This document shows, piece by piece, positions 1-8,539 of a DNA stretch of 64,000 bases. The stretch's first letter is position 1, and every line of letters begins with the position of its first letter. The DNA is taken from positions 1,426,001-1,490,000 of the forward strand of contig OZ255703.1 in NCBI GenBank assembly GCA_965277055.1. The letters run 5' to 3'. The DNA is from CBDCHC01 sp965277055. GTDB lineage: Bacteria > Pseudomonadota > Gammaproteobacteria > PS1 > Pseudothioglobaceae. The position numbers were made by a program, and so were the translations under genes. The notes under the pieces were generated by a model, which did not search any database, was not told where the DNA came from, and saw only the letters and a list, made by a program, of their open reading frames with translations.

Positions 1-920
1 CTAGTGATGCAATGATTATTGATGCCTTAGCACAGGTAGAACAAGCAAGAGGTGATATTAGTTTAAGTTATTTTGAATTTTGCACACTTGCTGCTATTGT
101 ATTATTTGAACAATTAAAGGTGACAGTAGCACTCATGGAAGTGGGGCTTGGTGGACGTTTAGATAGTACGAATATTTTAGAGAATGACATCAGTATAATC
201 ACGAGTATTGGTCTTGATCATACTGAATATTTAGGTGATACCTTAGCAGAAATTTCTAGAGAAAAATCAGGGGTCATGCGCTCGCATCATCCAGTAATTC
301 TCCCTCATGGTATTCACCCGCAGGTCCTCACATGTGCTAGGGATATACATGCTAAAGTGCATATAGAAGATGCACTTGATACCAAACTCCAACTCCCAGG
401 AAAGTGGCAGCAAGCAAATGCAGCATTGGCCAGTAAAGCAGTGAGGTTGGTGTGTGAAATATTAGATGTGTTATATGACAGGCAGACAGTACAAGATGCA
501 CTCAGTAAAACAACCTTAACTGCAAGAGCGCAATATATAAAGTATCAAGATACGACATTTATCATAGACACAGCACACAACCCTATGGCAGTAGCACAAC
601 TTGCCCAAATTATCCCAAAACACGCCGTTGCTATCTTTGGTGTTATGGCAGATAAAGACTATCACGCTATGATAAGTGCGATTGAACATAATATTAGTCA
701 TTGGTATCTCTTTGATTTAGTTCACCCACGGGCATTAGCACCCACAGTGCTTGCAAGAGAGTTATTAACGCATGAGAAAATATCAGCTGAACACATCACT
801 CAGTGTGATAGCGCACATCAAGTGGTCAAACACGCAATAAGTAATGACCCAGAAACTATTATTGTCTTTGGTTCCTTTGTAACAATTAGTGCAATTTTGT
901 CTGTAATAGACTATAATTAG
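1..920 (+). CDS. folC: FolC bifunctional folylpolyglutamate/dihydrofolate synthase, 3' part
   Basis: FolC adds glutamate to dihydropteroate and tetrahydrofolates in the cytoplasm. The frame is open back to the left edge of the window (residues S-D-A precede the first Met at 12), so that Met is internal and the N-terminal P-loop part lies outside. Visible are the Mur-ligase-type central motifs: GDISLSYFEFCTLAA, then EVGLGGRLDSTNI, then TSIGLDHTEYLG followed by REKSGV. The C-terminal Mur-ligase lobe contains IDTAHNP and FGVMADKDY. The order folC-cvpA-purF-metZ is common in gammaproteobacteria, which supports the call. The 24-base gap to the next gene suggests one transcription unit. Confidence 0.95.
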   Translation, partial: SDAMIIDALAQVEQARGDISLSYFEFCTLAAIVLFEQLKVTVALMEVGLGGRLDSTNILENDISIITSIGLDHTEYLGDTLAEISREKSGVMRSHHPVILPHGIHPQVLTCARDIHAKVHIEDALDTKLQLPGKWQQANAALASKAVRLVCEILDVLYDRQTVQDALSKTTLTARAQYIKYQDTTFIIDTAHNPMAVAQLAQIIPKHAVAIFGVMADKDYHAMISAIEHNISHWYLFDLVHPRALAPTVLARELLTHEKISAEHITQCDSAHQVVKHAISNDPETIIVFGSFVTISAILSVIDYN

Positions 921-944
921 CATTCATTATATAACACGTACATT

Positions 945-1796
945 ATGATAGGTGACATTAATGTTGCTCAATACTTTGAGTCCTTTTTACAATCATTAGC
1001 CCAATTCTTTAGTGTCTTATCTTTATTTGATTATCTGTTCTTAGCACTACTGGTATTTTTTGTCATTAGAGGCTTTATTATTGGTGGGGCAAAAATAATT
1101 ATTCACGGGCTGTGGTTATTTGTAGCTTTAGTGCTCGCAGTAGCACTGCATCAACCTCTCACTGATTTACTTGCAGTGCAAAATTTTATCACTAATGCAT
1201 CTTCTGCTTATTTTGTTGGTTTTATGGCACTTATTGCACTCGTTTATGCAGTGAAATACTTTATTTACAAAACCTTAGAGAAAATTGCTGTTCTGCACGG
1301 ACCATGCCCGTTTAATAGGTTTCTGGCAATGCTTATTGGGTATACAGTGATTGTTTCGCTCAGTTGGTATATTGCCTTAGATGTTCACTCCGGCTCTTTA
1401 CTGGTGAATTTGTTAGTGAATGATGTCTTACGATTTACGGTGAGTTTTGTAATTGTGTTAGCAGTGCTTATTGCTATTAGTTATGTGCTCATGACTCTTC
1501 TTAATGTCAAGGTAGGTATTGACAGACCATGCCCACTTATTAAAGCATTACAACCTCTTGATGATATTTTAAATGCCAAAAGTATTAATAGTTTTTCTAA
1601 TAGTGCGGGAGGCAGTGTTATTGGTGTATTACAAGCCTGCATGGTGAGCATTATTATCTTTATGTTTGCACGTGGGCTCGGATTTGCTGATGCTATAGTC
1701 CCTGAGCAAATGAGCGCTATAACTGCTGAACTCAATATTATTTCACAAAATGTATATCCTATTATGGTTGAGTATTTGGCATTTTTGCAATCATAA
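945..1796 (+). CDS. cvpA: CvpA-family membrane protein, long two-part version
   Basis: This is an inner-membrane protein of 283 residues with about six to seven hydrophobic segments. Its position just before purF and residues 30-145 (FDYLFLALLVFFVIRGF, then a second helix with LHQPLTDLL) match the CvpA family, linked to colicin V production and envelope homeostasis. Family members are usually near 160 residues. Here a second hydrophobic half follows. Both halves carry a similar motif after a helix pair: HGPCPFNRFLAML near residue 118 and DRPCPLIKALQPL near residue 193. This suggests an internal duplication or an extension. Biochemical function is unknown. The family call rests on the N-terminal half and on context. 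Confidence 0.75.
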   Translation: MIGDINVAQYFESFLQSLAQFFSVLSLFDYLFLALLVFFVIRGFIIGGAKIIIHGLWLFVALVLAVALHQPLTDLLAVQNFITNASSAYFVGFMALIALVYAVKYFIYKTLEKIAVLHGPCPFNRFLAMLIGYTVIVSLSWYIALDVHSGSLLVNLLVNDVLRFTVSFVIVLAVLIAISYVLMTLLNVKVGIDRPCPLIKALQPLDDILNAKSINSFSNSAGGSVIGVLQACMVSIIIFMFARGLGFADAIVPEQMSAITAELNIISQNVYPIMVEYLAFLQS

Positions 1797-1811
1797 CAGG
1801 ATAAGTAGTAT

Positions 1812-3311
1812 ATGTGTGGCGTAGTTGGAATTCTCTCAACCAGAGCTAAAGACTGTGCGGTGTATATTTATGATGCCCTCAGTATTCTTCAGCATAGAGG
1901 GCAAGATGCTGCAGGTATTACCACTTTTGGTGCAGGGAAGTTTTTTATGCGTAAAAGCAATGGGCTGGTGCGCAATGTATTTCATACTAGACATATCACA
2001 GCTCTTAAAGGCTCAATGGGTATTGGTCATGTGCGTTACCCTACCGCAGGTTCTTCTAGTGTTGCTGAAGCACAGCCTTTTTATGCAAATTCTCCTTATG
2101 GTATTGCCTTTGCCCATAATGGTAATTTAACCAATACCAAAGCACTTACAGCAGAGCTCTTTGCGAATAATCGCAGACATATTAATACGAAGTCAGATTC
2201 AGAAGTATTATTAAATGTGCTTGCTGCAGAGTTGTATAAAGAAAAAGTGACAAGTGTAACTGAGGAGTATTTATTTAAAGCCATTACTAATGTCAATGCA
2301 CGCATCAAAGGAGCGTATGCAAATGTAGGAGTTATTGCTAACTTTGGTATTTTTGGTTTTAGAGACCCACATGGAATCAGACCACTTATTTTGGGTAAGA
2401 AAACTAAAGTGGAAGGGAGTGACTATATGTTGGCCTCTGAAAGTGTCGCACTCACAGCTCTAGGGTATGAAGTGATTCGTGATATTGCCCCAGGTGAAGC
2501 AGTCATTATTAAAGAAGATGGTACGGTAGTATTTCAAATGTGTGCTGAGAAAACTTCGCTAAACCCATGTATTTTTGAATATGTATATTTTGCTAGACCA
2601 GATTCAACAATTGATAAGATTTCAGTGTATAACACTCGTCTGCGTATGGGTGAGTATTTAGCTCATAATATTTCAAAACAATGGCACGATGAAGATATTG
2701 ATGTAGTAGTGCCTATTCCAGATACTTCACGTACTTCTGCCTTAGAGTTGGCAAATACCTTAGGCATTAAATACCGAGAAGGGTTGATTAAAAACAGATA
2801 TATTGCCCGGACCTTTATTATGCCTGGGCAAAAACAACGCAAAAAATCAGTGCGTCAGAAACTCAGTGCAATAGAACGAGAATTTAAAGATAAAATAGTA
2901 TTGCTAGTAGATGATTCTATTGTACGTGGTACTACCTCTAAGCAAATTGTGCAAATGGTGCGTGATGCTGGAGCGAAACGAGTGTTATTTGCATCGGCTG
3001 CACCTGCTATTTTGTACCCAAATGTTTATGGGATTGATATGGCAAGTCCGAAGGAATTTGTAGCCAATGGCAAAACTCTAGAAGAAACGTGTGAAGCAAT
3101 TGGTGCGGATAGACTTATTTATCAAGAATTAGATGATTTAATTCTAGCCACCAAAGAAGAAAATCCCAGTATTATGAATTTTGATACTTCTTGTTTTGAT
3201 GGTGACTACATCACTGGTGATATTGATGAGTCTTACCTATATGAACTAGAGGCAAAACGCTTAGATAAACATAAAAAAATTGAAAAAGACAGTGAGTTAA
3301 ATCTCATTTAA
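1812..3311 (+). CDS. purF: Amidophosphoribosyltransferase
   Basis: PurF makes 5-phosphoribosylamine from PRPP and glutamine, the first committed step of purine synthesis. The protein begins MCGVVGIL, so Cys2 is the N-terminal nucleophile of the glutamine amidotransferase domain, with HRGQDAAG and GHVRYPTAG further on (about residues 30-80). The C-terminal phosphoribosyltransferase domain has the PRPP loop VLLVDDSIVRGTTS near residue 363. At 499 residues it is full length. It starts 15 bases after cvpA with no clear Shine-Dalgarno sequence. Confidence 0.97.
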   Translation: MCGVVGILSTRAKDCAVYIYDALSILQHRGQDAAGITTFGAGKFFMRKSNGLVRNVFHTRHITALKGSMGIGHVRYPTAGSSSVAEAQPFYANSPYGIAFAHNGNLTNTKALTAELFANNRRHINTKSDSEVLLNVLAAELYKEKVTSVTEEYLFKAITNVNARIKGAYANVGVIANFGIFGFRDPHGIRPLILGKKTKVEGSDYMLASESVALTALGYEVIRDIAPGEAVIIKEDGTVVFQMCAEKTSLNPCIFEYVYFARPDSTIDKISVYNTRLRMGEYLAHNISKQWHDEDIDVVVPIPDTSRTSALELANTLGIKYREGLIKNRYIARTFIMPGQKQRKKSVRQKLSAIEREFKDKIVLLVDDSIVRGTTSKQIVQMVRDAGAKRVLFASAAPAILYPNVYGIDMASPKEFVANGKTLEETCEAIGADRLIYQELDDLILATKEENPSIMNFDTSCFDGDYITGDIDESYLYELEAKRLDKHKKIEKDSELNLI

Positions 3312-3332
3312 CATTAACCAACTATTACTATT

Positions 3333-4472
3333 ATGTCATTTGAAACAGACGCTATCCGCTTTGGTTATGAACGCTCAAACTTTAATGAGCATACTGAAGC
3401 AATTTTTACCACCTCAAGTTTTGTCTTTGACTCTGCCGAGGAGGCTATGCAGTCATTTGCTGGGGAAACTGAAAACAATATTTACTCCAGATTTACCAAT
3501 CCTACAATTGATGCCTTTGCGCGTAAGCTAGCAAGACTAGAACACGGCGATTCGGCGGTAGTCACTACTACTGGGATGGCTGCGAATTTTGCTGCTATTA
3601 TGGCACTCTTACAACGCGGGGATCATTTAGTAGCATCCCGCAGTATGTTTGGTACGACTGTAGTACTGTTAAATAATTTTATTGTACGCTATGGTATTGA
3701 AATTACTTGGGTTAATCTCAGTGATGTATCGCAGTGGCAAGATGCAGTGCAGTCCAATACCAAAATGTTCTTACTTGAAACGCCTTCCAATCCCCTTGCA
3801 GAATTAGTAGATATTAAAGCCCTAAGTGATATTGCCCATCAGCATGATATTTGGCTAGCGGTAGATAATTGTATGCTTACGCCGTATTTGCAAACCCCGC
3901 TTGATTTGGGTGCAGATATTGTTATTCATTCTGCTACTAAATATATTGATGGTCAAGGACGCACGCTAATGGGAGCGGTGGTCGCAAAGAGCGAAGTAAT
4001 GGAGCCTATTGCTTCATTTATGCGTTCTACAGGTCTAGTGGCGAGCCCATTTAATGCTTGGATTGGGTTAAAAGGCTTAGAAACATTAGCAATACGCATG
4101 GATGCACATTGCCACAATGCAGAACTATTTGCTCAGCATTTTGATAATCTTGGGGTGCCAGTGCAATACCTTGGGTTGTCTTCGCATCCTTTTCATGCAC
4201 TTGCAACCACTCAACAGCGAGGCTATGGTGGGGTACTGACTATTGACTTAGGTTCTCGCGAGCGCGCATTTGCAGTGATTAATGCAACTAAGCTATTCTC
4301 TATTACTGCAAATTTTGGTGATGCAAAATCCACAATTACTCATCCTGCAACTACTACTCATGGACGGTTGAGCCCAGAAGAGCAAGTAGCATCTGGTATT
4401 ACACAGGGTATGATACGGCTTTCTATAGGGCTGGAGCATGTTGATGATATTATTGGTGATATTCACTTATAA
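3333..4472 (+). CDS. metZ: O-succinylhomoserine sulfhydrylase
   Basis: This PLP enzyme of the Cys/Met metabolism family probably makes homocysteine directly from O-succinylhomoserine and sulfide. The PLP lysine lies in HSATKYIDGQG near residue 204, and family motifs include YSRFTNPT, LETPSNP and DNCMLTPYLQ. MetZ is separated from cystathionine gamma-synthase and beta-lyase mainly by the purF-metZ gene order typical of gammaproteobacteria, so substrate choice is partly inferred from context. The length of 379 residues is close to normal for MetZ. The stop codon abuts the nadC start without any spacer. Confidence 0.88.
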   Translation: MSFETDAIRFGYERSNFNEHTEAIFTTSSFVFDSAEEAMQSFAGETENNIYSRFTNPTIDAFARKLARLEHGDSAVVTTTGMAANFAAIMALLQRGDHLVASRSMFGTTVVLLNNFIVRYGIEITWVNLSDVSQWQDAVQSNTKMFLLETPSNPLAELVDIKALSDIAHQHDIWLAVDNCMLTPYLQTPLDLGADIVIHSATKYIDGQGRTLMGAVVAKSEVMEPIASFMRSTGLVASPFNAWIGLKGLETLAIRMDAHCHNAELFAQHFDNLGVPVQYLGLSSHPFHALATTQQRGYGGVLTIDLGSRERAFAVINATKLFSITANFGDAKSTITHPATTTHGRLSPEEQVASGITQGMIRLSIGLEHVDDIIGDIHL

Positions 4473-5261
4473 ATGGATATCGTTAGTCTAGCACTACAAG
4501 AAGATATTGGCACGGGCGATAAATCTACTGAATTTGTAACACCACGGCAAGTACGTGCACAAATTATCTCTAGAGAGTCTGGTGTGTTTTTTGGTTCAGA
4601 ACTTGCCAAAGAGTGCCTAACAGATACGAAAGGTATTTGGCATGTTGCAGATGGAGAAGTGGTAGAGCCAAATACAGTAATTGCCACACTCGTTGGGCTA
4701 AATACGGAAATTCTTACCAAAGAACGTACAATTCTAAATTTCCTACAAACTCTATCAGGTACTGCCACTCAAACACGGGTATATGTTGAACGTATTAAGC
4801 ACACGAAAACCCAAATTTTAGATACTCGTAAAACTATACCTGGGTTACGTAAATGGCAAAAAGCTGCTGTGGTAGCAGGTGGTGGAGTCAATCATCGCAT
4901 GGGGTTATATGATGCAATTATGCTTAAAGAAAATCATATTTGTGGTGAAGGTATTGCAAAACTTGTTAATCAAGCAAGAAATGTTTATCCAAAAACAGAT
5001 ATTATCGTAGAAGTAGAAACGTTAGCACAACTTCAAGAAGTAGATACACTTGGAGTTACACGTATATTATGTGATAATTTTAGTCTTGAAATGTTGCAAA
5101 GAGCTGTAGGTATGGCAACCACCCCACTAGAAGCGAGTGGGAATATTGATGAGCAGTCTATTGTGGCATATGCAGAAACGGGAGTTGATTTTATCTCCAT
5201 CGGTTCGCTTACCAAGCATGTACGAGCGCTTGATTTGTCTTTAGGAATCTATGAATTATGA
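4473..5261 (+). CDS. nadC: Quinolinate phosphoribosyltransferase
   Basis: NadC converts quinolinate and PRPP to nicotinate mononucleotide with loss of CO2, in de novo NAD synthesis. The catalytic core is visible from about residue 118: DTRKTIPGLRKWQKAAV, then GGGVNHRMGLYDAIMLKENH. The C-terminal barrel has VEVETLAQ, LCDNFS and ISIGSLTKH. The ATG follows the metZ TAA directly (TAAATG), and the sequence before it is metZ coding sequence with no evident ribosome-binding site, so translation is probably coupled. At 262 residues it is slightly short compared with the usual 270-300. It overlaps the next gene by four bases. Confidence 0.95.
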   Translation: MDIVSLALQEDIGTGDKSTEFVTPRQVRAQIISRESGVFFGSELAKECLTDTKGIWHVADGEVVEPNTVIATLVGLNTEILTKERTILNFLQTLSGTATQTRVYVERIKHTKTQILDTRKTIPGLRKWQKAAVVAGGGVNHRMGLYDAIMLKENHICGEGIAKLVNQARNVYPKTDIIVEVETLAQLQEVDTLGVTRILCDNFSLEMLQRAVGMATTPLEASGNIDEQSIVAYAETGVDFISIGSLTKHVRALDLSLGIYEL

Positions 5262-6079
5262 TTGTAGATTTTCATACTCATAGCACTTTCTCTGATGGTA
5301 TTTACTCACCCAGAGAAGTAATAACAAAGGCGTATGAGGCAGGGTGTGAGTTATTTGCACTTACCGACCATGATACAGTGAATGGACTCCCTGAGGCGAG
5401 TCAGGCTGCTACTGAACTAGGAGTGCATCTGGTGCATGCTGCAGAAATTTCTGCGTTATATGAAGATATTACTATTCATATTGTTGCTCTTAATATTGAT
5501 ATATCAAATACTCTGTTAACAGAAGGACTAGCGCATCATCAAGCATTGCGAAGAGTACGTGCTGAAAACATTGCACAGTTTTTAGAAAGTAAAGGTGTAA
5601 CTCATGTACGTACCAAAGTAAAGGAATACGCTAAAGAAGATATGATTACCAGAACCCATTTTGCGAGAATGTTGATTGATCAAAAAATATGTGCTAATAT
5701 GAGTGAAGTATTTAATACATACTTAGGTAATAACGTAGCAAGCACCAAGATACAATGGGCATCTATGACAGAAGTGATTGACTGGATACATGCTGCAGGA
5801 GGACTTGCGATTCTTGCACACCCACTGCGGTATAAAATATCTAAAGCAGCACTAAGAGTTTTAGTACGCTCATTTGCCGAGGCAGGGGGTGATGCACTAG
5901 AAACTATTACCGCCAGAAGTCAAGATAATCAAATTAACCAAGTAATGAGTTTGGGGCATGCTCATAAGCTATTGTTTTCTAAAGGGTCTGATTTCCATGG
6001 GGATAATACTTATGCACATATTGGTAAGTTAAAACGCATTGTGCACCCGCAAAATATTGAACATCACCTCAGTCTCTAA
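5258..6079 (+). CDS. rnm: PHP-domain phosphoesterase, RNase AM (YciV/Rnm) family
   Basis: This cytoplasmic metal-dependent phosphoesterase has the PHP-domain metal ligands: DFHTHSTFSDG at residues 4-14, LTDHDT near 38, AEIS near 67, LAHPLRY near 187 and GSDFHGD near 248. Bacterial homologues (YciV/Rnm) hydrolyse 3',5'-nucleotide bisphosphates and trim 5' ends of rRNAs. The length of 273 residues fits. The ATG overlaps the nadC stop (ATGA), which indicates a shared transcript. Assignment to RNase AM rather than another PHP subgroup rests on overall resemblance. Confidence 0.85.
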   Translation: MIVDFHTHSTFSDGIYSPREVITKAYEAGCELFALTDHDTVNGLPEASQAATELGVHLVHAAEISALYEDITIHIVALNIDISNTLLTEGLAHHQALRRVRAENIAQFLESKGVTHVRTKVKEYAKEDMITRTHFARMLIDQKICANMSEVFNTYLGNNVASTKIQWASMTEVIDWIHAAGGLAILAHPLRYKISKAALRVLVRSFAEAGGDALETITARSQDNQINQVMSLGHAHKLLFSKGSDFHGDNTYAHIGKLKRIVHPQNIEHHLSL

Positions 6080-6082
6080 CAT

Positions 6083-7306
6083 ATGCATACTATAGACACA
6101 CACCATATTTGGCATCCCTATACTTCGCTTCCCGCTCGGTATCCGCACCATATGGTCACGAGTGCCGAGGGAGTATATCTTACTATTGATAACACTAGAG
6201 TTATTGATGGCATGAGTTCGTGGTGGAGTACTATTTTTGGCTATAATCATCCTCAATTAAATGCAGCAATGCATCAGCAAATAGATAGCTTTTCTCATGT
6301 AATGTTTGGTGGGCTTACTCACCAGCCTGCTATCACTCTTACCGAGCACTTAATTGCACTCACTCCTAATGGACTTGATAAAGTGTTTTATGCAGATAGT
6401 GGCTCTGTTTCTGTAGAAGTAGCACTCAAAATGACTTTGCAATATCAGCGTAATAAAGGGCGTAATAGAACCAAATTTGTCACCCTTAGAGGTGGATATC
6501 ACGGTGATACCTTTGGTGCTATGAGTGTGTGCGATCCAGAAAAAGGCATGCATCAGTTGTTTCAAGGGGTGCTTGCCCAGCAGTTATTTCTTCCACGCCC
6601 AACTATGCATAATGCTGATGAAGTGATTACTGCCTTTGAGCGCATATTAGGGCAACATGATGATATTGCAGGGTGTATTGTAGAGCCTATACTTCAAGGT
6701 GCAGGCGGGATGAATATATATCATCCAAATATTCTTTCCCAGATTCAAAAGCTTTGCAGTGCACATGATATACTCTGTATTACAGATGAAATAGCTACAG
6801 GATTTGGGAGAACGGGTAAATTATTTGCCTGCGAATATGCTGATATAGTACCTGATATTATGTGTGTGGGTAAAGCACTGACAGGGGGCATGATGTCTCT
6901 AGCAGCATGTATTACTTCTGCCAAGATAAGTGATGAAGTAGGAGTACTCATGCATGGACCTACCTTTATGGCAAACCCATTAGCATGTAGTGCTGCGAGT
7001 GCTTCATTAACTATGATTGCCGATCCTAATACACTATCAAAAGTCCAACATATAGAGCACATATTATCCCGTGAATTACTCACATTTACGCACCCTAATA
7101 TTTCAGATATTCGAGTATTTGGTGCAGTTGGAGTGATGGAATTTCATACACCGCTTGATCTGGAAAAAGTGCAACAGACACTACTAGAACACGGCGTGTG
7201 GCTCAGACCATTTGGTAAGTTGTTATATACTATGCCACCATATATTACTACAGATGAAGAACTGGTGAGCATTACTCAGGCAATGAAATCAGTAGCACAG
7301 TTATAA
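6083..7306 (+). CDS. bioA: Adenosylmethionine-8-amino-7-oxononanoate aminotransferase
   Basis: BioA is the PLP aminotransferase that makes 7,8-diaminopelargonate, using SAM as amino donor, in biotin synthesis. Seen are IWHPYTS near the N terminus, DGMSSWWSTIFGYNHP, LRGGYHGDTFGAM, the DEIATGFGRTGKLFA segment and VGKALTGGMM with the likely PLP lysine near residue 265. It is 407 residues. The other bio genes are not in this window, so biotin synthesis here is not in one operon. It starts three bases after the previous gene and closes the first gene run. Confidence 0.95.
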   Translation: MHTIDTHHIWHPYTSLPARYPHHMVTSAEGVYLTIDNTRVIDGMSSWWSTIFGYNHPQLNAAMHQQIDSFSHVMFGGLTHQPAITLTEHLIALTPNGLDKVFYADSGSVSVEVALKMTLQYQRNKGRNRTKFVTLRGGYHGDTFGAMSVCDPEKGMHQLFQGVLAQQLFLPRPTMHNADEVITAFERILGQHDDIAGCIVEPILQGAGGMNIYHPNILSQIQKLCSAHDILCITDEIATGFGRTGKLFACEYADIVPDIMCVGKALTGGMMSLAACITSAKISDEVGVLMHGPTFMANPLACSAASASLTMIADPNTLSKVQHIEHILSRELLTFTHPNISDIRVFGAVGVMEFHTPLDLEKVQQTLLEHGVWLRPFGKLLYTMPPYITTDEELVSITQAMKSVAQL

Positions 7307-7314
7307 TACTCTAG

Positions 7315-7371
7315 AGTAGGTCAATACCTATTAAAATACACCTATCACTTTAGCATGTTTATACTAATACA
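7315..7371 (+). promoter_or_regulatory. bioA-hemF intergenic region with likely -10 element
   Basis: The 65-base gap holds a small inverted repeat, TAGGT-CAAT-ACCTA, which could be a weak hairpin after bioA, and a good -10 sequence TATACT at 7360-7365. No clear -35 is seen. The expected start of transcription, about seven bases further on, coincides with the hemF ATG at 7372, so hemF may have a leaderless transcript. There is no Shine-Dalgarno sequence. Confidence 0.4.
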
Positions 7372-8286
7372 ATGATAACTCAAGTTGAATCATATCTACG
7401 CTCATTACAAGAGCACATTATGAATGCACTTTGTGAAGTGGATGCACACTCATTCTTTATAGATGAATGGACTAAACCCACATCAGCGAAAATGAGTGGT
7501 TATGGCAAAACATGTGTACTGAGTGATGGCACTGTGTTTGAACGAGCAGGAGTAAATTTTTCCTATGTAAGTGGTGATAGCTTGCCCGCATCAGCTACTG
7601 CCAACCGCCCAGAGCTCAGTGGTAAGCCATGGAGTGCGATAGGAGTGTCCTTGGTGATTCATCCACATAACCCTTTTGTGCCCACAGCGCATATGAATGT
7701 ACGTTTCTTTGTTGCAGGTGATAATACTGATGAACCCATATGGTGGTTTGGTGGAGGCTATGATTTAACTCCGTATTTTGGTTTTGATGAAGATTGTGTT
7801 CATTGGCATAGTCAGGCAAAACAAGCCTGTGATAGCTTTCAGCCAGATGCATATGCTCGGTATAAGCATTGGTGCGATGAATATTTTTATCTCAAGCACC
7901 GTGATGAACCGCGAGGTATTGGAGGGATATTTTTTGATGATGTATCAGGTGAGTCTTTTTCTACATGTTTTGATTTTTTACAAGCAGTAGGAAATAGCTT
8001 TGTACCAGCGTATCTGCCAATTGTGTACAAACGAAAAGATACTGAGTACACACAGGAGCATAAAGACTTTCAGCTTTACCGCAGAGGGCGGTATGTAGAA
8101 TTTAACCTTGTATATGACCGCGGTACTATTTTTGGGTTACAAAGTGGCGGGCGTACTGAGTCTATTTTGATGAGCATGCCTCCGCAGGTATCATTTTCTT
8201 ATATGCGTAGCGCACAAACACCAGATGAAGAGCGATTATATTCACATTACTTAACCAATAAAGACTGGATACCACTACAATCATAG
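7372..8286 (+). CDS. hemF: Aerobic coproporphyrinogen III oxidase
   Basis: HemF performs the oxygen-dependent oxidative decarboxylation of coproporphyrinogen III to protoporphyrinogen IX. The 304-residue protein has the family signatures: FERAGVNFSYV near residue 62, the HMNVRFF segment, WWFGGGYDLTPYFGF, the RGIGGIFFDD segment, and near the C terminus RYVEFNLVYDRGTIFGL and GGRTESILMSMPP. It is complete. It indicates a heme-making, oxygen-using cell, in line with complex I next door. The possible leaderless start is described under the upstream region. Confidence 0.96.
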   Translation: MITQVESYLRSLQEHIMNALCEVDAHSFFIDEWTKPTSAKMSGYGKTCVLSDGTVFERAGVNFSYVSGDSLPASATANRPELSGKPWSAIGVSLVIHPHNPFVPTAHMNVRFFVAGDNTDEPIWWFGGGYDLTPYFGFDEDCVHWHSQAKQACDSFQPDAYARYKHWCDEYFYLKHRDEPRGIGGIFFDDVSGESFSTCFDFLQAVGNSFVPAYLPIVYKRKDTEYTQEHKDFQLYRRGRYVEFNLVYDRGTIFGLQSGGRTESILMSMPPQVSFSYMRSAQTPDEERLYSHYLTNKDWIPLQS

Positions 8287-8293
8287 AGCGATT

Positions 8294-8483
8294 ATGAAAG
8301 CATTAGATGTTACCAAATTACTTTGCCCGCTTCTTGTAATCAGACGAGGTGAGTATATTGAGCACATGGAGCACATGGAGCAAGTGAAAATTCTTGCTAT
8401 AGATACAAGGAGTTACGCATGATATTTCTGCGTGGTGTAATATGCACAATCATCGCATTTATCTATGGAAAATGGGGATATAA
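8294..8483 (+). pseudogene. Frameshifted TusA/SirA-like sulfur carrier gene
   Basis: From 8294 one frame reads MKALDVTKLLCPLLVIRR and ends VKILAIDTRSYA at a stop at 8420-8422. The frame starting at 8418 continues the family pattern with HDISAWCNMHNHRI and stops at 8481-8483. Together they match the TusA pattern (LDxxxLxCPxPV at the front, DIPAWC and a GH-like end), so one frameshift near 8415-8420 splits the gene. The usual CPxP is CPLL here, and a 9-base tandem duplication (gagcacatg twice, 8364-8381) adds an EHM repeat. Both support decay rather than a single reading error. TusA proteins carry sulfane sulfur for thiouridine synthesis or sulfur oxidation. Either pseudogenisation or programmed frameshifting could apply; decay is more likely. 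Confidence 0.7.
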
Positions 8484-8539
8484 TCAGTATTATCGTGGAA
8501 AAAATACGTTAAAATTTAAATTTACATGACATATCTTCT

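Noticed and set aside
8419..8529. A 36-residue open frame (MIFLRGVICTIIAF...) starting at ATGA over the first stop of the tusA-like remnant
   Set aside because: The other frame in the same DNA matches the TusA C terminus (HDISAWC), so the small frame is most likely a by-product of the frameshift.
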